Below, one piece after another: positions 8,868 through 18,900 of a DNA stretch of 64,000 nt. A program made the position numbers and the translations under genes. Position 1 is the stretch's first letter. Each line of letters starts with the position of its first letter. This stretch comes from Microcoleus sp. bin38.metabat.b11b12b14.051 (lineage in GTDB: Bacteria; Cyanobacteriota; Cyanobacteriia; Cyanobacteriales; Microcoleaceae): the NCBI RefSeq assembly GCF_013299165.1, contig NZ_JAAFKD010000021.1:50964-114963 (forward strand). The letters are read 5' to 3'. Below the pieces are notes generated by a model. That model saw only the letters and a program-made list of their open reading frames with translations, was not told the origin of the DNA and searched no databases.

Positions 8868-9281
8868 CTATTTTCCATTTTGCTGCTCGATATACTTGCG
8901 AACAATTTCAGTCGAGACATTGCCAACACTCCCAACAAAATAACTAGGAGTCCACATACAAGGCAGTTTTAGCAATTGCGGGAACTCATCTCTTAGAAGC
9001 TTTGCTGACCTGCCTTTAATTCTTCGCATTACGTCCGAAGCTGAATCGCTCGGCTTGATGTTTAGCAGCAAATGAACATGGTCAGGCATTATTTCAACAG
9101 CGATTAACTTCCATCGATTTTCTACAACAAGCTCAAAAATGATTTCTTGAAGCCGTTCTGCGACCTTTTGGGTTAGCACAGGGCGGCGACGCTTTGGAAC
9201 AAAGACAAAGTGATAGTTAATCATCGACACGGCATTTCCTTCGTGCCGATACTCCAAGTCTGTTTTTGATAAACTAGCCAT
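8868..9281 (-). CDS. tnpA: IS200/IS605 family transposase TnpA (Y1 HUH)
   Basis: A 137-residue single-strand transposase. The HUH metal-binding motif is in MPDHVHLLLN, and the catalytic tyrosine is probably that in RKYIEQQ near the C-terminus. The N-terminal NYHFVFVPKRRRP pattern is typical of the family. ATG 9281 (MASLSKTD) is chosen; an upstream TTG at 9347 would add 22 non-family residues. It cuts and rejoins the IS ends as single strands. It is divergent from tnpB. No damage is seen, so the element may be mobile. Confidence 0.93.
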   Translation of the reverse strand: MASLSKTDLEYRHEGNAVSMINYHFVFVPKRRRPVLTQKVAERLQEIIFELVVENRWKLIAVEIMPDHVHLLLNIKPSDSASDVMRRIKGRSAKLLRDEFPQLLKLPCMWTPSYFVGSVGNVSTEIVRKYIEQQNGK

Positions 9282-9349
9282 AATTTTGTATCTGTAAGTT
9301 GTATTGAAGACAATTGTAATAGATAATAGCGACAGGAGGTTAAGCAAAT

Positions 9350-10633
9350 ATGTTTGGATGCCAACAAGTTTTAATCAAGCCAGATCAAGAGCTTCAGGCG
9401 ATTCTAGAGTTCATTTGTGGCGAAGCAAACAAGCTACATAATTGTGCGGTTTACTACGGTCGTCAGATGTATTTCAAGGCTCATCAGTTTGTCAGACCTT
9501 TTGACCTAATCAACAAACTGAAACGCAATCCCCATTACGGCGCGTTATGTGCTCAAGCCGCGCAACAGGTTTGTGGCGCTGTAGGAGAATCCATTAAGTC
9601 CTACAAGGGCTTGATTAAGCTGTTTCAAGAAGGCGGTTTAGAGCATCGTCCGAAGCTCATTAACTACCGCGAAAAAGACGGGCTTCATCTCATTGCCTAC
9701 CCAAAGCAAGCACTGGGAAAGAAGTTGCTGGACGGTCAAATTGTTATCCCGTTAGGGCAAAAAGTTCAAGCTTGGTTTGGGTTGAAAAACTTCAAGCTGG
9801 CAATGCCAGCAAACCTTGAGTATTCAGAGATTCGAGAACTCAGAATCTTGCCGCGCAATGGCTGCTTTTATGCTGAGTTCGTCTACAAAGTTCGAGCGAT
9901 TGACGTGACACTCGATCCGTTATTAGCGCTGGGGATTGATCCAGGGTTGAACAATTGGCTGACAATAGTGAGTAATGCAGGAACGTCAATGATTGTGGAC
10001 GGTTTGCATCTTAAGTCTTTGAATCGCTGGTATAACAAACAAGTTTCAACCCTGAAGGACGATAAGCCCCAAGGGTTTTGGTCTAAGCGATTAGCCGCCA
10101 TTACTGAAAAGCGAAATCGGCAGGTCAGAGATGCTGTTAACAAAGCTGCTCGACAGGTCGTCAACCACTGTTTGGAGAATCATATTGGCACAGTTGTTTT
10201 TGGCTGGAATAAAGCACAAAAAGACAGCGCCAACATGGGCAAAAAAACCAATCAGAAGTTTGTGCAGATTCCCACGGCTAGATTAAAGACCCGTATCGCC
10301 CAATTGTGCCAACAGTATGGGATTCAGTTTGTCGAAACTGAGGAATCATACACCTCTAAGGCTTCGTTTGTCGATGCTGACTTGCTACCTACGTTCGGTG
10401 AAAAACCCGAAGGGTGGAAGGAATCGGGCAAACGGACAAAACGCGGATTGTATCGAACTGCTCAAAACTGGTACATCAACGCAGATTGTAATGGCGCTGC
10501 CAACATTCTGCGTAAAGTAAGCATGACGCTGGGGTTAGACCTTAGCCGAGTGTCTAGGGGCGCTTTGACTCGTCCCACTCGGAGTCATATCTGGGTGACA
10601 GTTCAAAGGAAAAGCGGAGAGACACGGCTTTGA
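9350..10633 (+). CDS. tnpB: TnpB, RNA-guided RuvC-type nuclease of IS605
   Basis: 427 residues. ATG 9350 has an excellent AGGAGG Shine-Dalgarno at 9334-9339. The RuvC active-site residues are visible: Asp in ALGIDPGLNNWL, Glu in FVETEESYTSKAS and Asp in NADCNGAANI. Between the last two, the usual CxxC...CxxC zinc ribbon is missing; it is replaced by a sequence around PTFGEKPEGW and SGKRTKRGLYRTA. Characterised TnpBs use an omega (re)RNA from the end of their own gene and the right end of the IS to cut DNA next to the target motif, which helps keep the IS in place. Here that RNA would span roughly 10500-10691, with its guide read from the flanking MBL gene. Confidence 0.93.
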   Translation: MFGCQQVLIKPDQELQAILEFICGEANKLHNCAVYYGRQMYFKAHQFVRPFDLINKLKRNPHYGALCAQAAQQVCGAVGESIKSYKGLIKLFQEGGLEHRPKLINYREKDGLHLIAYPKQALGKKLLDGQIVIPLGQKVQAWFGLKNFKLAMPANLEYSEIRELRILPRNGCFYAEFVYKVRAIDVTLDPLLALGIDPGLNNWLTIVSNAGTSMIVDGLHLKSLNRWYNKQVSTLKDDKPQGFWSKRLAAITEKRNRQVRDAVNKAARQVVNHCLENHIGTVVFGWNKAQKDSANMGKKTNQKFVQIPTARLKTRIAQLCQQYGIQFVETEESYTSKASFVDADLLPTFGEKPEGWKESGKRTKRGLYRTAQNWYINADCNGAANILRKVSMTLGLDLSRVSRGALTRPTRSHIWVTVQRKSGETRL

Positions 10634-10673
10634 CTCCTGTCTCCTAGCAGCCTTTGGGAATCCCCGTGCATTT

Positions 10674-11138
10674 ATGCCGGGGAGCAGTCAATTGTACTTG
10701 ACTCACCGCGACGATGTAGCCGACCATCAAAAATATCGCGATCGTTTTGGGTGCGATCGCATTCTTCATGCTGACGAAGTTAACGCGGATACTCGCAGTG
10801 TAGAAATTCAATTATCCGGCAGCGAACCGCATCAAATAGCTGAGGATTTGTCTATTGTACCTGTTCCAGGCCATACGAAAGGTCACACTGTTTTGCTGTA
10901 CAATCACAAATTTTTGTTTAGCGGCGACCATCTAGCATGGTCGGACAATTTCCAGCAGCTAATTGGCTTTCCTACTGCGTGTTGGTATTCTTGGCCAGAA
11001 CAAATCAAATCTATGCACAACTTAGCTAATTACTCGTTTGAATGGGTTTTGCCGGGACACGGCCGCAGGTATCATGCCGATCGAGAAACCATGGGCGAAC
11101 AGATGCGAAAATGTATTGCTTGGATGGAGGCTTATTGA
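10674..11138 (+). pseudogene. MBL-fold hydrolase, C-terminal fragment (separated by IS)
   Basis: The second half of the gene begun at 8370. An ATG inside the IS right end (10674) is in frame, so a 154-residue fragment could be translated, but native sequence begins at 10692 (LYLTHRDDVADHQKY). MBL-fold motifs present are THRDDVADH (motif 2), VPGHTKGHT (motif 3), FSGDHLAW (motif 4) and LPGHGRRYH (motif 5). The protein lacks the N-terminal strands and ferredoxin domain, so it is probably not functional alone. Confidence 0.85.
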
Positions 11139-11170
11139 ATAGGGCTTGCATTCCTGAGTCCGAACAGGTA

Positions 11171-11204
11171 AAAAAAGCTTGCATTCAGGAATGCAAGCTT
11201 TTTT
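11171..11204 (+). terminator. Intrinsic terminator
   Basis: An A-rich start followed by GCTTGCATTC, a two-base loop and GAATGCAAGC, then TTTTTTG. It lies 33 bp after the MBL fragment and before the convergent glycosyltransferase, and by symmetry may work in both directions. Confidence 0.75.
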
Positions 11205-11239
11205 GTGTTATCTAGTGTGCGATCGATTAACCCCAATCA

Positions 11240-11302
11240 GCAAGGTTCGTAGTGCGGACTGAAGTCCGCAAAATACTGCGGACTGAAGTCCGCACTACGA
11301 AC
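11240..11302. repeat. GGACTGAAGTCC hairpin repeat, single copy
   Basis: GGTTCGTAGTGCGGAC...GTCCGCACTACGAAC forms a long inverted repeat with two internal GGACTGAAGTCC palindromes. Same family as 2726-3000, 31835-32393 and 57354-57548. Confidence 0.8.
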
Positions 11303-11414
11303 TGATCGCGCGTGCGGTTAATCTGGAGAGGATATCATGCGATCGTTGCTGAGAGCTGCTGGGCCAGTTGCATTAGTTTTGCGAAGTGGTGCCAGCCGCC
11401 AATCTCAAATCCTC

Positions 11415-12254
11415 TTACCTTTGTCGATTTTTGATATAGCTCTTAATTTTTGTGGTTGGTTCAGTCAGCCACGGCTCCCATCTTTTGTATTTTACCTTGA
11501 GCCTCGACATCAAATCAGAATTAGTTTTAATTCGGCTCAGTTCGTCCTTAAACGGTGTTTGAGATAACATCTCCAGCCATAATTCATTAGGTTGCGGGCT
11601 TTCCCAAGGTTTCGGACTAGAGATAAAGTGCATCACTCTCGTGGACATATCATCTGTATCGGGATTGTTCCATATCTGCTCTAATCGCTTCCACCTTCCC
11701 GCTAACACAGAATTTGATGTACCCTGATCGCAATCGCACCAAAGGTTAATCCGAGCGTTATCGATCATTTTTTCTGAGAGATTTTCTTGCTCCCAAAGCT
11801 TGAGATTAAAAACTAAAAGACCAGCATTAAAATAAGGCTTTTTATCGGCCGGATTGTTGGGATTTCCCCAGACATTGAGCGCTGCGGCCACCGGCATTCC
11901 TTCAAAGTCTAGGTTCCACAGCGGATCTAAACTCCCCAGAACAATCATGTCACTGTCAAGCCAAATCAGCCTATCTTTGGCTTTTGTGTATTTCTCCGGT
12001 TCCAATCTCGCGTAAGTCAGCTTAGAACCCGACAGGGAAAGCAATCCCCCGTAATTCGGCTTAACTTCTTCCCATTCAATCTCATATTTGCAGCAATCTT
12101 GCAACAGTTTTCTTTGCTGTGTATTTATACCTGTCGATACCACCGTAATGCTAACGGGCAAGTTTGGATCTTCAGTGATATTGAGTTCTATGGACTTCAG
12201 CAGCGCTGCTATCCCCAAAATGTAATTTTGATCGCCAATAATGGATATGTTCAT
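11415..12254 (-). CDS. Glycosyltransferase, family 8-like
   Basis: About 279 residues. It starts MNISIIGDQNYILGIAALLKS, typical of GT-A fold family 8 (LgtC/galactinol-like) enzymes, with the metal-binding DxD in RLIWLDSDMIVLGSL and the conserved YFNAGLLVFNLKLW. A CDQGTSN segment follows as in other members. The frame opens further upstream to a GTG at 12377 (320 residues), but the family start supports ATG 12254. The acceptor is unknown. No neighbouring polysaccharide genes are seen. Confidence 0.8.
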   Translation of the reverse strand: MNISIIGDQNYILGIAALLKSIELNITEDPNLPVSITVVSTGINTQQRKLLQDCCKYEIEWEEVKPNYGGLLSLSGSKLTYARLEPEKYTKAKDRLIWLDSDMIVLGSLDPLWNLDFEGMPVAAALNVWGNPNNPADKKPYFNAGLLVFNLKLWEQENLSEKMIDNARINLWCDCDQGTSNSVLAGRWKRLEQIWNNPDTDDMSTRVMHFISSPKPWESPQPNELWLEMLSQTPFKDELSRIKTNSDLMSRLKVKYKRWEPWLTEPTTKIKSYIKNRQR

Positions 12255-12377
12255 TCCACTGATGGGTTGAAGTGTATATAAAATAACCATATCATAATTT
12301 TTGGGGAAGTCAAACCCGATCGCCAATTCCCCGAAAATTTGCGGCAACAGAGTTTCTGACTCACCCAAAAACTCCAC

Positions 12378-13168
12378 AATCTCACCGCTGTACTTGATGC
12401 TGCACGCTGCCTAAAAGTTCTTATAAGACAAGGATTTTCATGCTTGTGTTCGTTAACTTAATCGCGTCGTAACGCCGATCGGTTTGGCAGCAGCCGACAG
12501 CAACCAATAGCCGACTGAGGCTGGAAATCCCAGTCTCTCAAACACGTGTATATTTTGTAACGCCTGTTATGGAGAAACGACGATCGACAGCCGCGCTACT
12601 TGTTGTTGGGATAAGCTGTTTTGCGTTGAGATTGCAGACTGGGAACTCTGCTACAACCAACGTTCCACAAGACTTTCATTGATTATTGAGTCACTATTTC
12701 AATCTAGGACAACAACTATTACTAAGTCGGAGTTGGGACGATGCTGTTGGTTGGCTTAGCCTTGGTAAGGGCGGGCTGCGCTAGCGGACGATCGCTCCGC
12801 AGCAATCAATTCCTGTGACAGAATATAATCTGCTGGTTTTTAGTGTTTTCCGGAAAAACCCAAAAACTCAGCCGCCGCGAACCGCAAGCGAGATCGCGAC
12901 GGCGACAGAGAGTGTTAAAATTCTGCAACAAGTTCCGCGTCATCTCCCCTTATCCCCCCTCCCCCGCTCTCCAACCGATTAGATGAGAGAATACGCCGAG
13001 TAACAGGTAAAATGTAAAATCGTTCCAAAAGCTTAAAATCAAAAATCTAAAATACACATATGCCTAGAACTCAAGTGCGAATATTCCGTGCACCTGCTAC
13101 TAGACTGCGGCCATACCAATTTTAGATTTAAGATTTTAAATTATCGTACAACAACTCTCCCATCTGCT
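12378..13168. other. Intergenic stretch with a decayed copy of the next gene's start
   Basis: About 800 bp without a convincing gene. It contains a small inverted repeat around a CGATCG core (about 12775-12803), a C-rich stretch (12945-12972), and at 13061-13116 a degenerate copy of the first ~55 bases of the gene at 13169 (ATGCCTAGAACTC..ATTCCGTGCACCTGCT.CTAGAC.GCGGCCA). Confidence 0.6.
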
Positions 13169-13426
13169 ATGCCTAGAACTCCCAGCGAATATTCCGTGCA
13201 CCTGCTGCTAGACGGCGGCCACCGCGAAGAAATCCGTTTTGCAACGCTGCAAGATTTTCAACTGTGGTACAGCAAAACTCTGGTTCCCAAACAAGATTCG
13301 TCAGAATTTCTCAATGTCCCGATCAAAAATATTCAAGGCGAATACATGGTAGTTCGGCCTGCAAGCGTTCTAGGCATTCGAGTAGAACCGATATTTAGTT
13401 CTAGCATCGAACGATATGATGAATGA
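13169..13426 (+). CDS. Small conserved hypothetical protein
   Basis: 85 residues starting MPRTPSEYSVHLLLDGGHRE. It is a compact, mostly soluble protein with an alternating strand/helix look (FATLQDFQLWY; EYMVVRPASVLGIRVEP) and no signal or membrane segment. The frame runs further upstream (to 13088), but that part reads the duplicated DNA, so ATG 13169 is the start. It overlaps mltA by four bases (ATGA), so the two are translationally coupled. Function unknown; coupling suggests a cell-wall context. Confidence 0.78.
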   Translation: MPRTPSEYSVHLLLDGGHREEIRFATLQDFQLWYSKTLVPKQDSSEFLNVPIKNIQGEYMVVRPASVLGIRVEPIFSSSIERYDE

Positions 13427-14649
13427 TCGATCGAGAAAATTATCAATTGAATAGGAAAGATTGTAAATTGAGTAAGAGTTTTCGTTATCAGCTATTGGCG
13501 ATCGCCTGTTGTGTTTTGGCGATCGCCTTTTCAGTACCCGCGATCGCAATTCCGGCGCTGCAACCTATTAGTATAAGTCAATTGCAGGCGAGTGAGTTGG
13601 AGTCGATCGCCTTTGATGCTCAAATCTGGGGCGAAAATGGCAAACCGGGGGATAAGCAATTGCTGTTAAAGTCGATCGACCACAGCCTCGGTTATCTTAA
13701 CTCCCAGGCGGCGGCGAGTGCTTACAGTCGCTATCGGGTCGCAGGTATTACCCGCGATCGAGTTCGGCGATCGCTCGATCGATTCCGCGAATTAGTTGTC
13801 AGTTCTACAACTCCAGCACAACTCCAGGAATCTGTCAAGCGGGAGTTTGTGTTTTATAAGTCGATCGGCAAAGACAACAAAGGAACAGTTGCATTTACCG
13901 GTTATTTCGAGCCGACTTACCAGGCATCTCGCACGCCTAATTCCGAATACCGTTACCCCCTGTACAGAGTGCCACCAAACCTGGGTTCTTGGCCGAAACC
14001 TCACCCAACCAGATTGGAATTGGAAGGTGCGGATGCTTTGCAAGGAAACAAAGGATTGCTGCGGGGATTAGAATTAGTCTGGTTGCGCGATCGCTTCCAA
14101 GCATTTCTCGTCCACGTCCAAGGTTCCGCGAAGTTACAACTAACAGACGGTGGCGTCATGACAGTAGGTTTCGCGGGGAAAACCAGTCAGAGTTATACAG
14201 GTGTCGGGCGAGAATTAGTTAAGGACGGCAAGTTTAGTTTAGACCAGCTAACATTGCCCAAACTAAACGAATATTTTAGCAATTTTCCAGCAGAGATGGA
14301 CAAGTATTTGCCGAAAAATCAAAGCTTTGTCTTCTTCCGAGATACCAACGGATCGCCTGCTACCGGCAGCATTGGAGTGCCTGTAACTGCCGAAAGGTCG
14401 ATCGCCACCGACAAAGGTTTAATGCCCCCCGGCGCGCTAGCATTAATTAGCACAAAACTGCCCTATCCCAATGCAGCAGGGAAACTCGAACAAAGTGCAG
14501 TGAATCGGTTTGTACTGGATCAAGATACTGGTGGTGCAATTAAAGGCGCGGGGAGAGTTGACGTATTTATGGGGACTGGTGACTTGGCGGGCGATCGGGC
14601 GGGTTATATCAACTCTACTGGAGAACTGTATTATCCGCTATTAAAGTAG
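13423..14649 (+). CDS. mltA: Membrane-bound lytic murein transglycosylase A-type (MltA, 3D domain)
   Basis: 408 residues. After a polar N-terminus, a hydrophobic segment (YQLLAIACCVLAIAFSVPAIAIP) acts as signal or anchor, rich in HIP1-derived AIA repeats. The MltA barrel domain follows (TGYFEPTYQASR, a family hallmark). The C-terminal 3D domain has its conserved Asp residues in VLDQDTGGAIKGAGRVDVF and GDLAGDRAG. It cleaves peptidoglycan glycan strands with 1,6-anhydro ends. No lipobox cysteine is obvious, unlike E. coli MltA. ATG 13423 overlaps the previous stop. Confidence 0.92.
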   Translation: MIDRENYQLNRKDCKLSKSFRYQLLAIACCVLAIAFSVPAIAIPALQPISISQLQASELESIAFDAQIWGENGKPGDKQLLLKSIDHSLGYLNSQAAASAYSRYRVAGITRDRVRRSLDRFRELVVSSTTPAQLQESVKREFVFYKSIGKDNKGTVAFTGYFEPTYQASRTPNSEYRYPLYRVPPNLGSWPKPHPTRLELEGADALQGNKGLLRGLELVWLRDRFQAFLVHVQGSAKLQLTDGGVMTVGFAGKTSQSYTGVGRELVKDGKFSLDQLTLPKLNEYFSNFPAEMDKYLPKNQSFVFFRDTNGSPATGSIGVPVTAERSIATDKGLMPPGALALISTKLPYPNAAGKLEQSAVNRFVLDQDTGGAIKGAGRVDVFMGTGDLAGDRAGYINSTGELYYPLLK

Positions 14650-14655
14650 GATCTT

Positions 14656-15916
14656 CACGCAGGGCCAGAAACCGGGTTTTTACGACAATTATTCGCCACC
14701 ATCGACAAATTAAGAAAAAACCCGGTTTCTTCGATACTCACCCAGGGCCAGAAACCGGGTTTTTACGACAATTATTCACTACCATCGACAAATTAGGAAA
14801 AAACCCGGTTTCTTCGATACTCACGCAGGGCCAGAAACCGGGTTTTTACGAAAATTATTCACTACCATCGATAAATATACAAAAAAACCCGGTTTCTTCG
14901 ATACTCACGAGTGGCCAGAAACCGGGTTTTTACGAGAATTATTCGCCACCATCGACAAATTAGGAAAAAACCCGGTTTCTTCGATACTCACGAGTGGCCA
15001 GAAACCGGGTTTTTACGAGAATTATTCGCCACCATCGACAAATTAGGAAAAAACCCGGTTTCTTCGATACTCACGAGTGGCCAGAAACCGGGTTTTTACG
15101 AGAATTATTCGCCACCATCGACAAATTAGGAAAAAACCCGGTTTCTTCGATACTCACGAGTGGCCAGAAACCGGGTTTTTACGAGAATTATTCGCCACCA
15201 TCGACAAATTAGGAAAAAACCCGGTTTCTTCGATACTCACGAGTGGCCAGAAACCGGGTTTTTACCAAAAATATTCGCTACCATCGACAAATTAGGAAAA
15301 AACCCGGTTTCTTCGATACTCACGCATGGCCAGAAACCGGGTTTTTACCAAAAATATTCGCTACCATCGACAAATTAGGAAAAAACCCGGTTTCTTCGAT
15401 ACTCACGCATGGCCAGAAACCGGGTTTTTACGACAATTATTTGCGATAACCGACAAATTAGGAAAAAACCCGGTTTCTTCGAGCTTCACGCGTGGCCAGA
15501 AACCTGGTTTTTACGACAATTATTCGCCACCATCGACAAATTAGGAAAAAACCCGGTTTCTTCGATACTCACGCAGGGCCAGAAACCTGGTTTTTACGAA
15601 AATTATTCACTACCATCGATAAATATACAAAAAAACCCGGTTTCTTCGATACTCACGAGTGGCCAGAAACCGGGTTTTTACGAGAATTATTCGCCACCAT
15701 CGACAAATTAGGAAAAAACCCGGTTTCTTCGATACTCACGCATGGCCAGAAACCGGGTTTTTACGACAATTATTTGCGATAACCGACAAATTAGGAAAAA
15801 ACCCGGTTTCTTCGAGCTTCACGCGTGGCCAGAAACCGGGTTTTTACGACAATTATTTGCGATAACCGACAAATCCACAAAAAAACCCGGTTTCTTCGAT
15901 ACTCACCCATGGCCAG
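14656..15916. repeat. Tandem array of fifteen 83-bp hairpin repeats
   Basis: Units begin with CCAGAAACCGGG at 14665, 14748, 14831, 14915, 14998, 15081, 15164, 15247, 15330, 15413, 15496, 15579, 15663, 15746 and 15829; a broken sixteenth starts at 15912. The period is 83 (twice 84). In each unit AGAAACCGGGTTTTT and AAAAACCCGGTTTCT are perfect complements ~35 bp apart. Because 83 is not a multiple of 3, overlapping open frames appear, but they cycle through frames and are not genes. Subtypes recur in blocks: the CGATAAATATAC variant is at 14831 and 15579, and the TTGCGATAACCG variant at 15413, 15746 and 15829. Single relatives lie at 50868-50937 and 61773-61829. Confidence 0.95.
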
Positions 15917-15958
15917 CAAAACATACTAAAATACAAACAACCCCACCCAACCCCACAA

Positions 15959-18900
15959 ATGCTAAACAAAATTTGGCAATTCCTCAAACGACTAATCCAG
16001 CGCCTATTGGGAACCACACCGCCACCACCGCCACCACCTGCACCCCGCCCCACCCTCACAGACGCCGAATACGAGTCGAAATTCATGGAAATCCTCGAAG
16101 GAGTGAATACCGACTGGAGTCGAGGCGATGTAGCGGGATTCTTAATCGCAAAACGCCTGAAAGATGGTGAATTGGCGGCTTGGTTGCGACGGTTTGGGAA
16201 TGGATTATTTGAGGGCGAATATGATGACACCGCCCCTACAGATGCGGTGGCTTCGCTTCAGGAATTGGCGCGCCGGATGGGATTGTTGGGGAGAATTGGT
16301 AGCGGGGAATTGTCGCAGGTGGCGGGGAATATTGGGCTGGAGATTTTGACGCGATTTCCGTTGCCGGTGGTTGAGGATGATGGTGGGTATGGGAATTTGA
16401 TTGAGGCGGTGTTTGTTGGGAATGGTTTGGGTGTTTCTGGGGATGGGAATCGTGGAGGTGGAGAGGGTGAATCGGATGTAGATGCTGAGGCTGAAGCTTG
16501 GTTCGATCGAGGGAATGAGCACTATATGAGAGGAGATGTTTTAGGTGCGATCGCCTCCTTCGACAAGGCCTTAGAATTCAAACCAGATGACGACACAGGC
16601 TGGAATCTTCAGGGCTGTTTACTTAATCTTTTAGGCAGATGGGAAGAAGCGATCGCCTCCTTCGACAAAGCCTTAGAATTCAAACCAGATTTACACGAAG
16701 CCTGGCACAATCGGGGCAGTGCACTGCGTAATTTAGGCAGATTGGAAGAAGCGATCGCCTCCTACGACAAAGCCTTAGAATTCAAATCAGATGACCACGA
16801 AGCCTGGTACAATCGGGGCAGGGCACTGTATAAATTAGGCAGGTTGGAAGATGCGATCGCCTCCTACGACAAAGCCTTAGAATTCAAACCAGATTTACAC
16901 GCAGCCTCGAACAATCGGGGTCTTGCACTGCGTAATTTAGGCAGGTTGGAAGATGCGATCGCCTCCTACGACAAAGCCTTAGAATTCAAACCAGATTTAC
17001 ACGCAGCCTGGTACAATCGGGGCGTTGCACTGGGTAATTTAGGCAGATCGGAAGATGCGATCACCTCCTTCGACAAAGCCTTAGAATTCAAACCAGATAA
17101 CCACGAAGCCTGGAGCAATCGGGGCGGTGCACTGGGTAATTTAGGCAGATGGGAAGATGTGATCGCCTCCTACGACAAAGCCTTAGAATTCAAACCAGAT
17201 TACCACGCAGCCTGGAACAATCGGGGCAATGCACTGAATAAATTAGGCAGATGGGAAGATGCGATCGACTCCTACGACAAAGCCATTACTATTAAACAGG
17301 ACTTATGGAGATCTTGGAGCGGTAGAGCTCAGGCTGCTGGCAAAGTAGAAACCGAAAATAACCGATCTCCCTTCATCTCTGCCATAGCAATCCAAAATCC
17401 TGCCTTAAATCACCGCGGCTATCAAGGAGCATTGACAAGTTACCAAGAAGGGTTAAAGTATGTTGACAAAAACAAAGAACCTGAAGGATGGGGTCAATTG
17501 CATCGGGAAATTGGCAGAGTTCACTATAGCCGATGGCAAAGCAATCCCCGCCTCTTTCCCAACTTGTTATCCCAAGCCATCAACAGTTACTATCTCGCCC
17601 TCGAAACTCTAAGTAAAGATGCCTTTCTCGCACTACATCTAGAAGTTTTACAAGAATTAATCAAAGCATTGCTACGTGCACACAAAACTGAGAAAGCCGA
17701 TAAATTACGGCGAGATGCCACCGATTTAGTGCATCGCTTGCTGCAACAGCAAAACTATTCCCAACTCAGCAAACAACAACTCACCGACAAATTAGTTAGG
17801 TTTCACCAATTAACAGTAAATATTTTCATGCAGTCTGGGGAAATAGTCAAAGCATTAGACACCGCAGAATTAGATAAAAACGTCTGCTTGTCTTGGCTGC
17901 TGGATTCCTTACCAATTCCCGCTTACCAAGAACCCATAGCCGAGACAGCCACCCACGCCCAAATTCAGCAACTTCTCAATCCCACCACCTGCGCGATTTT
18001 CTGGCATCTCAGCGATGCAGCCTTGACAACATTCATCATCAACTCCGATGGGTTGCTGTCGCCAGAAAACTGTCTTAGCGCTTTCCCCGAAAAATTAGAA
18101 GCATGGGTGAAAGATTGGAATCAACAATATGCCGATCATCAAGATAAATCTAAGGATGAAGCCAATCAACAAGAACATCCTTGGCGCTTGGAAATGCCAA
18201 ATAAATTTGCCCAACTCCAGGAAATCTTGCAGATTCCCCTCATCGAAGAGCAATTAAAATCAAACGGCATTACCAACTTAATTCTGATTCCTCACCGCGA
18301 CTTGCACCGCTTCCCGATTCATGCCTTGTTTAGCGATGAATTTGTGATTACTTATTTGCCTAGCGCTAAAGTTGGGCTAAAATTGAAACATCGATTGACC
18401 AACCAAACCGGGGCAACCACGGGGGGATTGCCCCTACAATTCTGGGAAACCCATTCACTCCTCAGCATAGAAAATCCCGACAGTACCTACAGCGAAAACG
18501 GCGAAGAAATCAGGTTTCCTCTCCTACCCGCCGCCGAAATAGAATCAGAAAGGATTTGCCAAATATTTCCCAACTCCACCCGACTGAAAAACAACAGCAT
18601 CACTTTCGAGGAAGTCAAAAAATTATTGCAACAGCAACACAGTATTTTTAACTTCACAGGGCACGGCAGCTATGAATTTACCAATCCTCTCGAATCTACT
18701 TTATATTTAAGTAAACTAGAACGATTGACAGTCGCAGAAATCATCCACCTCAACCTCAGCAACTACGAACTTATCTGCCTTTCTGCTTGCGAAACAGCGG
18801 TGACAGCCAACCAAAATATCACCTCAGAATATGTAGGATTAGTCAGCGGTTTTATGCGTGCGGGCGCAGCTTGCGTCATCAGTACATTGTGGCCCGTACA

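Larger units (their letters stand above)
8796..10691. mobile_element. IS200/IS605-family insertion sequence with tnpA and tnpB
   Basis: A ~1.9-kb element placed by the break in the MBL gene. The left end starts right after codon GGIRY (8795) and the right end stops just before TTGTACTTG (10692). There is no target duplication, as expected for the family. Subterminal imperfect hairpins lie near each end: CCCCGG-loop-CCGGGG at 8813-8833 and CCCCGTGCAT/ATGCCGGGG at about 10662-10683. tnpA and tnpB are divergent with starts 68 bp apart, and both look intact. Exact tips are uncertain by one or two bases at the right end. Confidence 0.88.

Noticed and set aside
11337..11567. Plus-strand 76-codon frame next to the glycosyltransferase
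   Set aside because: It runs into the glycosyltransferase on the opposite strand and has no recognisable content.
14911..15865. Chain of overlapping 68-100-codon plus-strand open frames
   Set aside because: They are produced by the 83-bp repeat, which shifts frame with each copy; the peptides are the same sequence read repeatedly and have no ribosome sites.
14656..15916. CRISPR array interpretation of the 83-bp repeats
   Set aside because: The whole unit is repeated, including the would-be spacer, so there are no unique spacers, and no cas genes are nearby.
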